In this document: positions 17,509 to 26,054 of the stretch, piece by piece | How the letters are laid out: the number at the start of each line of letters is the position of its first letter | How positions within the stretch are numbered: position 1 is the stretch's first letter | Assembly (NCBI GenBank): GCA_963205235.1 | Contig: CAUJIP010000046.1 | Location: 1 to 64,000 of the forward strand | DNA from: Pseudomonadota bacterium | Lineage (GTDB): Bacteria; Pseudomonadota; Alphaproteobacteria; Rhodobacterales; Rhodobacteraceae | DNA length: 64,000 nucleotides | Direction: 5' to 3' | Position numbers and translations under genes: made by a program | Notes under the pieces: generated by a model | What the model saw: only the letters and a program-made list of their open reading frames with translations | Told to the model about the DNA's origin: nothing | Database searches by the model: none

Positions 17509-18465
17509 TCATTTCGGGTGTCTCAGGCGCGGGTTCGACAGGATGCCGATGATGTCGGCAGCCATGTTCAGGAAGATGTAGACAGCAGCAAAGATCAGCC
17601 CGACCGCCTGCACGACCGGCAGGTCACGCTTGGTCACATGGTCGACCAGATACTTGCCAAGGGCGTTATAGCTGAACACGACCTCGACCACGACGACACC
17701 GACGACCAGATAGGCCAAGTTCAGCATCACCACCGACACGACCGGCGCGATGGCGTTGGGGAAAGCATGGCGCCAGACAACCTGCATAGGTGTCAGGCCC
17801 TTCAGTTCGGCAGTTTCGATATAGGCCGATTGCATGACGTTCAGGATCGCCGCGCGGGTCATCCGCATCATGTGTGCTAGGACGACCATCACCAGCACGA
17901 TCACCGGCAGCGCAATGGCGTGCAGCTTTTCCCAGAACCCCATGCCTGGAAGCACAAGCGAGACGGGCTGGAAGATCGGGAAGACCTGGGTCAGGAAGAA
18001 GATCACGAAATAGGCCGCCACGAATTCGGGCAGGCTGATCGTGGTCAGCGTGATTGCCGAGATCAGCTTGTCGGGCCAGCGCCCGGCATAGCGGGCGGCG
18101 ATGGTGCCCAGCAGGATCGCCAACGGAACGGCAATCACAGCGGCACTTCCAGCCAGGAACAGCGTGTTCCCCAGCTTGGATCCGATCGACTTCGCGATAT
18201 CCGCCTTGTTGGTCAGGGCCGTGCCCAGATCGCCGGTCAGGATACCGCCGAGCCAGTGGAAATAGCGCGTCAGCGCGGGTTGATCCAACCCCATCTCGGC
18301 GCGCAGATTTTCCAGCGCTTGCGGCGTTGCCGACTGGCCAAGGATGGCCTGTGCGGTATCCCCCGGCAGCGCCTCGACGCCAAGAAAGATCACCACCGAG
18401 ATGATCAGAAGGAGGACGAGGCCCAGCGCAATGCGCTGGACCACAAGTTTAAGGACGGGGTGCAT
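17509..18465 (-). CDS. Peptide-type ABC transporter permease (DppB type)
   Basis: 318 residues with an N-terminal helix, a long periplasmic loop (about 35-100) with GLDQPALTRYFHWLGGILTGDLG, and about five further helices, as in DppB/OppB. The EAA loop is SAYIETAELKGLTPMQVVWRHAFPN near residue 200. It starts 6 bp after the binding-protein stop and pairs with the DppC-type permease downstream. Confidence 0.9.
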   Translation of the reverse strand: MHPVLKLVVQRIALGLVLLLIISVVIFLGVEALPGDTAQAILGQSATPQALENLRAEMGLDQPALTRYFHWLGGILTGDLGTALTNKADIAKSIGSKLGNTLFLAGSAAVIAVPLAILLGTIAARYAGRWPDKLISAITLTTISLPEFVAAYFVIFFLTQVFPIFQPVSLVLPGMGFWEKLHAIALPVIVLVMVVLAHMMRMTRAAILNVMQSAYIETAELKGLTPMQVVWRHAFPNAIAPVVSVVMLNLAYLVVGVVVVEVVFSYNALGKYLVDHVTKRDLPVVQAVGLIFAAVYIFLNMAADIIGILSNPRLRHPK

Positions 18466-18471
18466 GTCCCG

Positions 18472-20061
18472 TCAGGCCGTCAGCCAGCACTTGTTCAGTG
18501 CCGTGCCGTTCATCAGCGTGCCTTGCGGATCGGCGATCCAGCCAGCGACTTCGGCGCGGCGGCCTTCGACCCAGTCGTTGAACATCGGCAGGATCAGGCC
18601 GCCTTCGTCGCGCACGATATGCGCCATTTCCGAATACATGCCCTTGCGCTTGGCCGCGTCCAGTTCGCCCCGTGCTGCAATAAGCAGTTCGTCGAAATGG
18701 GCGTTCTTGAACTTGGTGTCGTTCCAGTCGGCAGTCGACAGATAGGCGGTCGTGTACATCTGGTCCTGCACCGGACGCCCACCCCAATACGAGGCGCAGA
18801 ATGGCTGCACGTTCCAGACGTTGGACCAATAGCCATCATCCGGCTCGACCTGAACCTGCAGCGGAATGCCCGCGGCATTGGCCGAAGCGGCAAAAAGGTT
18901 CGCCGCATCGACAGCGCCGGGGAAAGCGCCCGGAGCGGTGCGCAGGATGATCGGGCTGCCATCGTGGCCGGTCTTGGCGTAATATTCTGCCGCCTTGGCC
19001 GCGTCGTATTCGCGCTGCTCGATGCTGTCGTCAAACAGCGGATAAGCACCGTTGATCGGGAAGTCGTTCCCGCGCGAGCCATAGCCGCCCAGCACCTTGT
19101 CGACCAGCTCTTGCCGGTTGACCGCCATCTTCAACGCCATCCGCATGTCGTTGTTGTCGAAGGGGGCCTTGTCGACATGCATGATGAACACATAGTGGCC
19201 GGGACCAGCCGCGCGTTCGATCACGATACCGGCGTCGCCTTTCAGCGTCTCGACGATCTTGGGATCGACGCGGCTGATCATTTGAACCTGACCGGCCTGA
19301 ATTGCCGCCGAACGGGCGGTGTCGTCGTTGATCGTCAGAACCTCGACCGTATCGGCATGGCCGCGGCTCGAGTCCCAATAGTTGGCGTGCTTTTCAAAGG
19401 TGGTGATCACGCCCGGCTCGGTCGCGACAACCTTGTAAGCCCCGGTCCCGTTGCCAGCAGCAGGCGCATCGACGCCACCACCGGGCTGAACGACCAGATG
19501 ATAGTCGGCGATCAGGAACGGCAAGTCGGCGTTGGCCGCAGTAAGTTTCATCGTGACCATGTCACCTTCGGCGGTCACTTCGCTGATGCCCTGAACGATG
19601 CCCAGCGCGCCTGACTGCGCCTTTTCGTCGGTGTGGCGCTTGATCGTGGCAACCACGTCATCCGCCGTCACCGTGCCGCCGCCATGGTATTCCACGCCCG
19701 AACGGATCTTGAACTTCCATTCCGTCGCATCGGCGTTCGATGACGCTTCCTCGGCAAGCCGCATCTCGACCGCGCCATTCGCATCCACATCGACCAGGGT
19801 TTCGCCCCAGGTGCGGTTGATCATGTAGGGCACGTCCGATGCCGCCAGCGCCGGATCCAGCGAGTCGGTGCTTTGACCGCCTGCCACGCCTGCGCGGATC
19901 GTGCCGCCCTTGACCGGCTCATCCGCCAGCGCCGCCTTGGAGAACAAGGCACCGGCCAGACCAGCAGAAAGCCCCATGGCTGTCGTGCGGCCCACGAATT
20001 CGCGGCGGGTCATCCTGCCCTTGCGAACGCGTGCAATCATCAGGTCCAATTGTTCGGACAT
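18472..20061 (-). CDS. Tat-exported peptide-type substrate-binding protein (copy 1)
   Basis: 529 residues, SBP_bac_5 family. A twin-arginine signal (MTRREFVGRTTAMGLSAGLAGALFSKAALA) begins near residue 18. The mature protein shows the family pattern of GGTIRAG, Y(M)INRTWGETLV, VTADDVVATIKRH and EPDDGYWSNVW. It captures the substrate in the periplasm for the permeases encoded right after it. It is a close paralogue of the gene immediately upstream, separated by 67 bp holding a strong hairpin. Tat export of a type-5 binding protein suggests folding in the cytoplasm or a cofactor/ligand issue. The substrate is unknown. Confidence 0.9.
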   Translation of the reverse strand: MSEQLDLMIARVRKGRMTRREFVGRTTAMGLSAGLAGALFSKAALADEPVKGGTIRAGVAGGQSTDSLDPALAASDVPYMINRTWGETLVDVDANGAVEMRLAEEASSNADATEWKFKIRSGVEYHGGGTVTADDVVATIKRHTDEKAQSGALGIVQGISEVTAEGDMVTMKLTAANADLPFLIADYHLVVQPGGGVDAPAAGNGTGAYKVVATEPGVITTFEKHANYWDSSRGHADTVEVLTINDDTARSAAIQAGQVQMISRVDPKIVETLKGDAGIVIERAAGPGHYVFIMHVDKAPFDNNDMRMALKMAVNRQELVDKVLGGYGSRGNDFPINGAYPLFDDSIEQREYDAAKAAEYYAKTGHDGSPIILRTAPGAFPGAVDAANLFAASANAAGIPLQVQVEPDDGYWSNVWNVQPFCASYWGGRPVQDQMYTTAYLSTADWNDTKFKNAHFDELLIAARGELDAAKRKGMYSEMAHIVRDEGGLILPMFNDWVEGRRAEVAGWIADPQGTLMNGTALNKCWLTA

Positions 20062-20089
20062 CGTCTTCTCCCTACCAGTTTGTTTATTG

Positions 20090-20114
20090 GGGGGCGGTCG
20101 TTTTCGCCGCCCCC
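20090..20114. other. Strong intercistronic hairpin between the two binding-protein genes
   Basis: GGGGGCGG pairs with CCGCCCCC around an inner CG/CG pair and a TTTT loop, with one bulged T. There is no U-tract behind it on the minus strand, so it is not a standard terminator. Similar stem-loops after binding-protein genes stabilise the upstream message, and that role would favour copy 2 mRNA here. Confidence 0.55.
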
Positions 20115-20128
20115 TCAGAATCGCAAGC

Positions 20129-21727
20129 TTAGGCGGTCAGCCAGCATTTAGACAACGCAAATCCGTTCATCATCGTGCCCTGCGGGTTTGCCACCCAGCC
20201 ACCAACCTCGGCGCGGCGACCTTCGACCCAGTCGTTGAACATCGGCGCGATCAGGCCACCCTCGTCGCGCAGGATGGTTGCCATTTCCGAATACAGGCCC
20301 TTGCGCTTGGCCCCATCAAGTTCGCCCCGCGCGGCAAGCAGAAGCTCGTCGAACTTGGCGTTCTTGAAGCGGGTGTCGTTCCATTCTGCGGTCGACAGAT
20401 AGGCGGTGGTGTACATCTGGTCCTGCACCGGACGCCCCCCCCAATACGAGGCGCAGAACGGGGCAACGTTCCAGACGTTCGACCAATAGCCGTCATCCGG
20501 CTCGACCTGGATCTGCAGCGGGATGCCTGCCGCATTGGCCGAAGACGCAAACAGGTTGGCTGCGTCGACAGCACCGGGGAATGCGCCCGGAGCGACCTGC
20601 AGCATGATCGGCGACCCGTCATGGCCGGACTTGGCATAGAACTCGGCCGCCGCCGCCGCATCGTATTCGCGCTGCGGGATGGTTTCGTCGAACAGCGGAT
20701 AGGCCGCGTTGATCGGGAAGTCGTTCCCGCGCGATCCCAGCCCGCCCAGCACCTTGTCGACCAGTTCCTGCCGGTTGATCGCCAGTTTCAAGGCCATCCG
20801 CAGGTCGTTGTTGTCGAACGGTGCCTTGTCGCAATGCATGATGAAGACATAGTGGCCGGGGCCCGCCGCGCGTTCGATGACCACACCGGTATCGCCCGAC
20901 AACGAGGCAACGGTCTTGGGATCAACCCGGTCGATCATGTGGACCTGGCCTGCCTGCAACGCAGCGATGCGGGCGGTGTCGTCGTTGATCACCAGAATCT
21001 CGACGCCGTCTGCATGGCCACGGGTCGAATCCCAGTAGTTGGCATTCTTCTCGAAGGTGGTGATGACACCCGCTTCGTTCGAGGTGATCTTGTAAGGCCC
21101 GGTCCCGTTGCCCGCTGCCGGATCGTCGACGCCGCCACCGGGCTGGATGATCAGGTGATAGTCGGCGATCAGGAACGGCAGGTCGGCGTTGGCCGAGGCC
21201 AGTTTCAGCGTGACCATGTCGCCTTCCGCCGACATCTCGCTGATGCCCTGCACGATGCCCAGCGCACCGGACTGTGCCTTTTCGTCGGTATGACGCTTCA
21301 GCGTGGCAATCACGTCATCCGCCGTGACCGTGCCGCCGCCGTGGAATTCGACGCCCGACCGGATCTTGAATTTCCACTCGGTCGCATCGGCGTTCGAGGA
21401 CACCTCTTCGGCAATCCTCATCTCGACGGTGCCGGTTTCGCTGACATCAACCAGGCATTCGCCCCAGGTCCGCAGGATAGAGAACGGGGCCGGCGATGCC
21501 GACAGCGCCGGGTCAAGCGTGTTGGTGCTTTCGCCGCCCGACATGCCAAGGCGCAGCGTGCCGCCCTTGACCGGCTCGTCCGCCAGTGCGGCCTTGGAGA
21601 ACAGCGCGCCAGCAAGCGCCGCCGAAACGCCAAGTGCCGTCGTGCGGCCCACGAATTCGCGCCGCGTCATCCGGCCCTTCTTCGCCTGACCGATCATCCA
21701 GTCCAGCTGGTTGTGCTTGTCACTCAT
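20129..21727 (-). CDS. Tat-exported peptide-type substrate-binding protein (copy 2)
   Basis: 532 residues from MSDKHNQLDW (ATG 21727, GGGAGAG upstream; the 15 extra ORF-track residues lack a ribosome site). It has the same architecture as copy 1: Tat motif MTRREFVGRTTALG, GGTLRLG, VTADDVIATLKRH and EPDDGYWSNVW. By eye it is identical to copy 1 at roughly four residues in five, with differences spread throughout, so the duplication is not recent. It leads the second ABC operon, and a plausible promoter lies just upstream. Both copies probably feed one permease pair with different ligand ranges. Confidence 0.9.
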   Translation of the reverse strand: MSDKHNQLDWMIGQAKKGRMTRREFVGRTTALGVSAALAGALFSKAALADEPVKGGTLRLGMSGGESTNTLDPALSASPAPFSILRTWGECLVDVSETGTVEMRIAEEVSSNADATEWKFKIRSGVEFHGGGTVTADDVIATLKRHTDEKAQSGALGIVQGISEMSAEGDMVTLKLASANADLPFLIADYHLIIQPGGGVDDPAAGNGTGPYKITSNEAGVITTFEKNANYWDSTRGHADGVEILVINDDTARIAALQAGQVHMIDRVDPKTVASLSGDTGVVIERAAGPGHYVFIMHCDKAPFDNNDLRMALKLAINRQELVDKVLGGLGSRGNDFPINAAYPLFDETIPQREYDAAAAAEFYAKSGHDGSPIMLQVAPGAFPGAVDAANLFASSANAAGIPLQIQVEPDDGYWSNVWNVAPFCASYWGGRPVQDQMYTTAYLSTAEWNDTRFKNAKFDELLLAARGELDGAKRKGLYSEMATILRDEGGLIAPMFNDWVEGRRAEVGGWVANPQGTMMNGFALSKCWLTA

Positions 21728-21777
21728 TGCATCTCTCCCGGTTTGACCCCAGAGGGCTTTTTGTTGACTCACCGATC

Positions 21778-21806
21778 AATAAAGCCCCGGTGCAGCGGGC
21801 TGGCAA
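21778..21806 (-). promoter_or_regulatory. Candidate sigma-70 promoter for the second ABC operon
   Basis: On the minus strand TTGCCA and TTTATT are spaced by 17 bp, about 50 bp upstream of the copy 2 start. The region is unusually AT-rich for this genome. It rests on two hexamers only. Confidence 0.4.
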
Positions 21807-21823
21807 TTGATATTTTCGCAGGC

Positions 21824-23863
21824 TCAGACAAACCTGCGTTCGACCTTCTCGTCCCAGTGGCGCTCATAGACCTTGTCGGCGCCCTCCCAGGCCGTCAGCC
21901 GCGCCACCATCCGCAGGTGGGTGGCCGAGGCGGTCATCTCGGCTTCCGCCTCGGTCCGGACCGACCACCCGCCGCGCGACAGGCGCTGCTCCCAGACATG
22001 ATGCGCACGGGCGGACAGGGGATCGTCGGGATGGATCTCCCAGCGCTCGGTCAGGCTTTCGCCACTGACCAGCCCATGCGTCAGGTTTTCGCAATCGCCC
22101 TCATCCGTGACAACGACCAGCGTCTGCCTGCCGCTCAAAAGGTCGCGCTCGACATAGCGCCGGTTTTCGCCCTGCCGCAGCACCCGGTGCGCCCAGGGCC
22201 GCGCATGCTCGGCGGGTGGAGGCTCCCATTCCGCCGCATCAGCGCCCCGATGCACCGGCAGGGTCAGGCTCCCCCCCGTCACCGTCAGCACCCCCGCCTC
22301 GGGCGAGGGCCAGACGAAGGGCCAGTAGCTGTTGGACAACGCGAGCCGCAGCCGGTGTCCCGCCGCCAGCCGATAGCCCATCTGGTCGATGGCAAAGGCC
22401 ACCTCGACCCCCTGCCCCGGCACCATCGGCTCCGGCGCCTCCCGGCTGTCGCGATGACACAGGTTCAGCATCCCATGCGCGATCCGGACCGATGATCCAT
22501 CAGGCGCCAGGTCGCAAAGCCGCGCCACCACAAACCCAAGCGGCTTGTCCGACGACAGCTTCAACCGCAATTCCGCCGCGCCCAGAAGCTGCAAGTCCTC
22601 GGCCAATACCTCACCGTCAAAACACAGGGACAGCGCGTCATCGCCCGCCTGATCCCCCGGCATCTCGGCATTCAGCCCCATCGGGAAGAACTCGCCCGCC
22701 TCAAGCCCAAGGGTCTGCGGCGTCGCTACCGCAAGCGAGAACTCCGCTGCGCTTTCATCTTTGCTCAAATATCCTGCGGGGGTGCGGGGGTGCAAAACCC
22801 CCGCTCCGACAGAAGCCAGATGCAGAACCTCTGCCGTCACGCGGGGCGAAGGCCACGCACCTTCGGCAACCCAATGCCCCGCCCGGTGCTTCGGGCTCGC
22901 GTCCGGCGGTTCGGAATGCAAGATATAGGCGCGATAGGCCGGATCGGCCTCGGCTCCGTTTTCGATGCCTTTCAGCCAACGGTCCCACCAGCGGATCGCC
23001 ATTTGCAAGAACCCGACTTTCGGGCCGGGAACGGCGGTATGGGGGTATTGGTGAACCCAAGGCCCCATCACCCCCTTGGTCGGCGCGGGCGAATGTTCGA
23101 CCAGCGCCGCGACCGTGTTCATGTAATTGTCGGCCCAACCGCCCCAGATCATCGCCGGAACAATGTTCCGCCCCCAATCCTCCCCGATCGAGCCATGTTT
23201 CCAATAGGCATCGCGCGACTGGTGGCTGGCCCAGCGCGGCGCAAGCCAGGGCATCGCCTCCAGCCGCCGCAGCCAGTCGCCGCGCCAGTCGTTGCGCAGC
23301 AAAGGGTCCGGTGGGCGCGACGAATAGGCCAGCATCACCGCCCCCCAGCCGAAATTCTCGCCCAGCAGGGTGCCGCCCTTGAAATGGATGTCATCGGCAA
23401 AGCGGTCCGTCGTCGAACAGACCGACACCACCGCTTTCAACGCGGGCGGCTGGCGGAACGCGGTCTGCAGGCAGTTGAAGCCGCCCCAGCTTTTCCCCAT
23501 CATCCCCACATTGCCCGAACACCAGGGCTGACGCGACAGCCAGTCGATCACCGCCTCAGCGTCGCGCAACTCCTGCTCGGAATACTCATCCGTCATCAGC
23601 CCCTGACTGTCGCCATTACCGCGCATGTCAACACGGACGCAGGCATAGCCATGGCCCGCCACATAGGCATGCATCATCTCGTCGCGCGGCAGGGTCCCGT
23701 CGCGCTTGCGATAGGGGATGTATTCCAGCACCGCCGGAACCGGGTTTGCCCCCGCATCCTCGGGCATCCAGACCCGGGCTGACAGCCGCACCCCGTCAGG
23801 CATCGGAATGCCCATATCCTCGTGCGCGACAATGCGGCAGGGAAAGTCTTCGCGGATCGTCAT
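21824..23863 (-). CDS. CocE/NonD-family alpha/beta hydrolase (X-Pro dipeptidyl-peptidase S15 type)
   Basis: 679 residues. The alpha/beta-hydrolase core has the nucleophile elbow GMMGKSWGGFN near residue 125, a likely catalytic Asp in IWGGWADNYMNT near 240, and His in GPWVHQYPHT near 270. The C-terminal jelly-roll (PepX_C type) runs from about 360. Known relatives are cocaine esterase, glutaryl-7-ACA acylase and X-prolyl dipeptidyl peptidases. There is no signal peptide, so it acts in the cytoplasm. Between two peptide importers, cleavage of imported acyl-amino acids or prolyl peptides is a reasonable guess. The start MTIREDFPCRIV is a conventional N-terminus. Confidence 0.85.
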   Translation of the reverse strand: MTIREDFPCRIVAHEDMGIPMPDGVRLSARVWMPEDAGANPVPAVLEYIPYRKRDGTLPRDEMMHAYVAGHGYACVRVDMRGNGDSQGLMTDEYSEQELRDAEAVIDWLSRQPWCSGNVGMMGKSWGGFNCLQTAFRQPPALKAVVSVCSTTDRFADDIHFKGGTLLGENFGWGAVMLAYSSRPPDPLLRNDWRGDWLRRLEAMPWLAPRWASHQSRDAYWKHGSIGEDWGRNIVPAMIWGGWADNYMNTVAALVEHSPAPTKGVMGPWVHQYPHTAVPGPKVGFLQMAIRWWDRWLKGIENGAEADPAYRAYILHSEPPDASPKHRAGHWVAEGAWPSPRVTAEVLHLASVGAGVLHPRTPAGYLSKDESAAEFSLAVATPQTLGLEAGEFFPMGLNAEMPGDQAGDDALSLCFDGEVLAEDLQLLGAAELRLKLSSDKPLGFVVARLCDLAPDGSSVRIAHGMLNLCHRDSREAPEPMVPGQGVEVAFAIDQMGYRLAAGHRLRLALSNSYWPFVWPSPEAGVLTVTGGSLTLPVHRGADAAEWEPPPAEHARPWAHRVLRQGENRRYVERDLLSGRQTLVVVTDEGDCENLTHGLVSGESLTERWEIHPDDPLSARAHHVWEQRLSRGGWSVRTEAEAEMTASATHLRMVARLTAWEGADKVYERHWDEKVERRFV

Positions 23864-23956
23864 GGAACCCCCCGGTTTGACGTCATCAGATCATGCGTTC
23901 CCGTTCCAACCGCAGCCCGTTCGCGGCAGGTCATCCCCCGGAAACGACATCAATCC

Positions 23957-25942
23957 TCAGCCCTCTGGCACCAGAGCCAGAACCCGCATCGGGCTTCCCG
24001 TGCCGTGCTTGATCTTCAACGGCGGCACGATCAGCACCGCACCTTTCGGCGGCAGCTGATCCAGATTGCACAGGCTGGCGATCCCGAAGCAGTTGTCCCG
24101 GTGCAGATAGTTATGCGCCGGGTAAGGCGGGCTGAACTTGCCCGCCATCCCCGCATCCGTGCCGATGCATTGCGTGCCCCAGCCGACAATCCCGCGCGAC
24201 AGAAGATAGTCGATGCAGTCGGTCGACGGCCCCGGCGAATGCGAGCCGTCTTCCAGCGGATCAGGGTCTTGGTTCAGGAACAGCTCCACATCGTGGGCGC
24301 GGCGCTCCCAGTCGGTGCGCATCACCACCCATTCGCCGGGGTTGATCGCCCCGTGCTTCCGCTCCCATGCCTTCACCCCTTCCGCCGTCAGCAGGAAATC
24401 GGGGTCGGCGGCGGCATCGGCGGAACAGTCGATCACGTTGACCGGCGCGATCAGCCGCTGCACATCCAGCGTGTCGGTATAGCCGTCAGGGAAATCCTTG
24501 CCCGACAGCCAATGGTGCGGCGCATCGAAATGGGTGCCCGAGTGTTCGCCCAGTTCCAGCCAGTTCCAGGCCCAGAACGGCCCGTCCTTGTCGTACTCGC
24601 TGATCCGGTGGATCACGATGGGCGGGGTGTCCTTGGCGATGTCCTTCGGCAGCCGCAGAAGCGGAGTCTCCGGCCCCAGCACGGCGGTGCAGTCCACCAC
24701 CCGCACCTTGCCCGACAGAAGCCCCGCACCCAAGGCCCCCAACACTTCCGCCGGGTTCCCCTGCACCGCAGACTGCACGCCCCTTCCCGCAAAGCGCGAC
24801 TTGCGCCGCCGCATCGTGTCCCGCGCAATGTCGAAAACCGCGTCAATCGCCGCCTCATCCGTCACGATCCCCGGCGACAGCCGCAGGATATGACCCCGGA
24901 AGTCGACCGAATAGCCCTCGACGCCCAAGGCACCGACCACCGCAGCAGCTTCGGCCCTGTCCGGCATCCGCAGCATCGCCGCCCCCCCGCGCCGATCCGC
25001 CTCACGCGGGCCAAGAAGGGGCAGGTCCAGGGCATCGGCGTGATGGATGATCCGGTCCACCATCTTGCGGTTGCGCGCTGCAATCGCCGCCTGATCCTGC
25101 GCTGCAAACCAGCGGATCGCGGGCAGGCTGGCAATCGCGGCCACCGACCCCGGCGTGCCGGTATCGAACCGCCGGATGTCCGGCGCATATTGGAACTTGT
25201 CCAGGTCCCAGGAGAACGGGTTGTTCTGGCTGAACCAGCCGCGCCCTTCCGGCTGCAATTCGGGGATCAGCGCCTTGTCGGCATACAGAACCCCTGCCCC
25301 CGGCGTGCCGCACAGCCATTTCAGGCTGGTCGAGATCATGAAATCGACGCGCGGGTTCTGCACGTCGAACGGGATCAGCCCCACGGCTTGCGTGATATCG
25401 GCCACCATCAGACTGCCCATCACCCGCCCATGTGCCACCAGCGAAGGGTAATCCATCCGCGCCGAGGCGGTCGAGGTCACCCAGGTCAGCAGCGACAGCG
25501 CCACGTTGCGGTCCCAATGGGCGATGAAATCTTCGGTCTCAACCCAAGCCTTGCCGTCAGACATCGGCACGGTGACCAACTCGAACCCGATCTTCGGTGC
25601 CAAACCCGCCAGCAGGAAATGCAGGCTGGGAAAGCAATCCGCGCCGACCAGGACCTTCTTGCCGCGCAACAGCCCCTCGGGCAGCGCCCGGATGATCTTG
25701 TGCAGCCCGTCAGTCACGTTGTCGACATGGGTGATCGAGCCCTTGGGCGCATTCATCAGCCGCCCCCACGCCTCAAGATAATCCTGCCGCTTGCGCAGCA
25801 CATAGCCCCACTGCTTGTCGTTCGGGGCCGACCACACCGTCGCATAATCCGCCATCGCGGCAGCAAGATCGGCCTCCTTGCCGGGATACATCCCGATGGA
25901 GTGATACAGGAAATACCCGCCAGGGTCGGTGTTCGGCAGCAT
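23957..25942 (-). CDS. Fusion of a kynureninase-like PLP enzyme and a cyclase-family metal hydrolase
   Basis: 661 residues from MLPNTDPGGYF (25942; AAGGGGGA ribosome site 8 bp upstream). Residues about 1-385 form a class V aminotransferase fold resembling kynureninase: Asp182 in VADITQAVG, PLP lysine Lys208 in STSLKWLCGTPGAG, then GWFSQNNPFSW and FDTGTPGSVAAIASL. Residues about 410-661 are a cyclase-family (KynB/isatin hydrolase) domain with the metal motif HSGTHFD (His467, His471, Asp473) and a C-terminal QLPPKGAVLIVPPLKI stretch. Its length and HHW context look closer to isatin hydrolase-type members than to short KynB. The two halves would hydrolyse an amide or lactam and then cleave the keto-amino acid, as in formylkynurenine to anthranilate. 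The frame is open throughout, with no frameshift. The substrate is inferred. Confidence 0.82.
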   Translation of the reverse strand: MLPNTDPGGYFLYHSIGMYPGKEADLAAAMADYATVWSAPNDKQWGYVLRKRQDYLEAWGRLMNAPKGSITHVDNVTDGLHKIIRALPEGLLRGKKVLVGADCFPSLHFLLAGLAPKIGFELVTVPMSDGKAWVETEDFIAHWDRNVALSLLTWVTSTASARMDYPSLVAHGRVMGSLMVADITQAVGLIPFDVQNPRVDFMISTSLKWLCGTPGAGVLYADKALIPELQPEGRGWFSQNNPFSWDLDKFQYAPDIRRFDTGTPGSVAAIASLPAIRWFAAQDQAAIAARNRKMVDRIIHHADALDLPLLGPREADRRGGAAMLRMPDRAEAAAVVGALGVEGYSVDFRGHILRLSPGIVTDEAAIDAVFDIARDTMRRRKSRFAGRGVQSAVQGNPAEVLGALGAGLLSGKVRVVDCTAVLGPETPLLRLPKDIAKDTPPIVIHRISEYDKDGPFWAWNWLELGEHSGTHFDAPHHWLSGKDFPDGYTDTLDVQRLIAPVNVIDCSADAAADPDFLLTAEGVKAWERKHGAINPGEWVVMRTDWERRAHDVELFLNQDPDPLEDGSHSPGPSTDCIDYLLSRGIVGWGTQCIGTDAGMAGKFSPPYPAHNYLHRDNCFGIASLCNLDQLPPKGAVLIVPPLKIKHGTGSPMRVLALVPEG

Positions 25943-26054
25943 GTCTGGTGTCCCCCTTGCCCCAATCTTGGGCCAAGCGAGGCTGGACCGCCACCAAAGG
26001 GAAATCAAGGCCCCCCGCCGAGATTATTTTAAACCTGAAATGTCGTGAGCGACG

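Noticed and set aside
23957-25942. Naming the fusion simply KynU-KynB
   Set aside because: The cyclase domain is longer than KynB and its motif context (HFDAPHHW) resembles isatin hydrolase-type members. The kynurenine pathway assignment needs profile searches or assay.
26042-26053. GTCG-TGAG-CGAC palindrome between oppF and the PLP fusion gene
   Set aside because: A four-base stem is too short to distinguish from chance in GC-rich DNA and has no T-tract.
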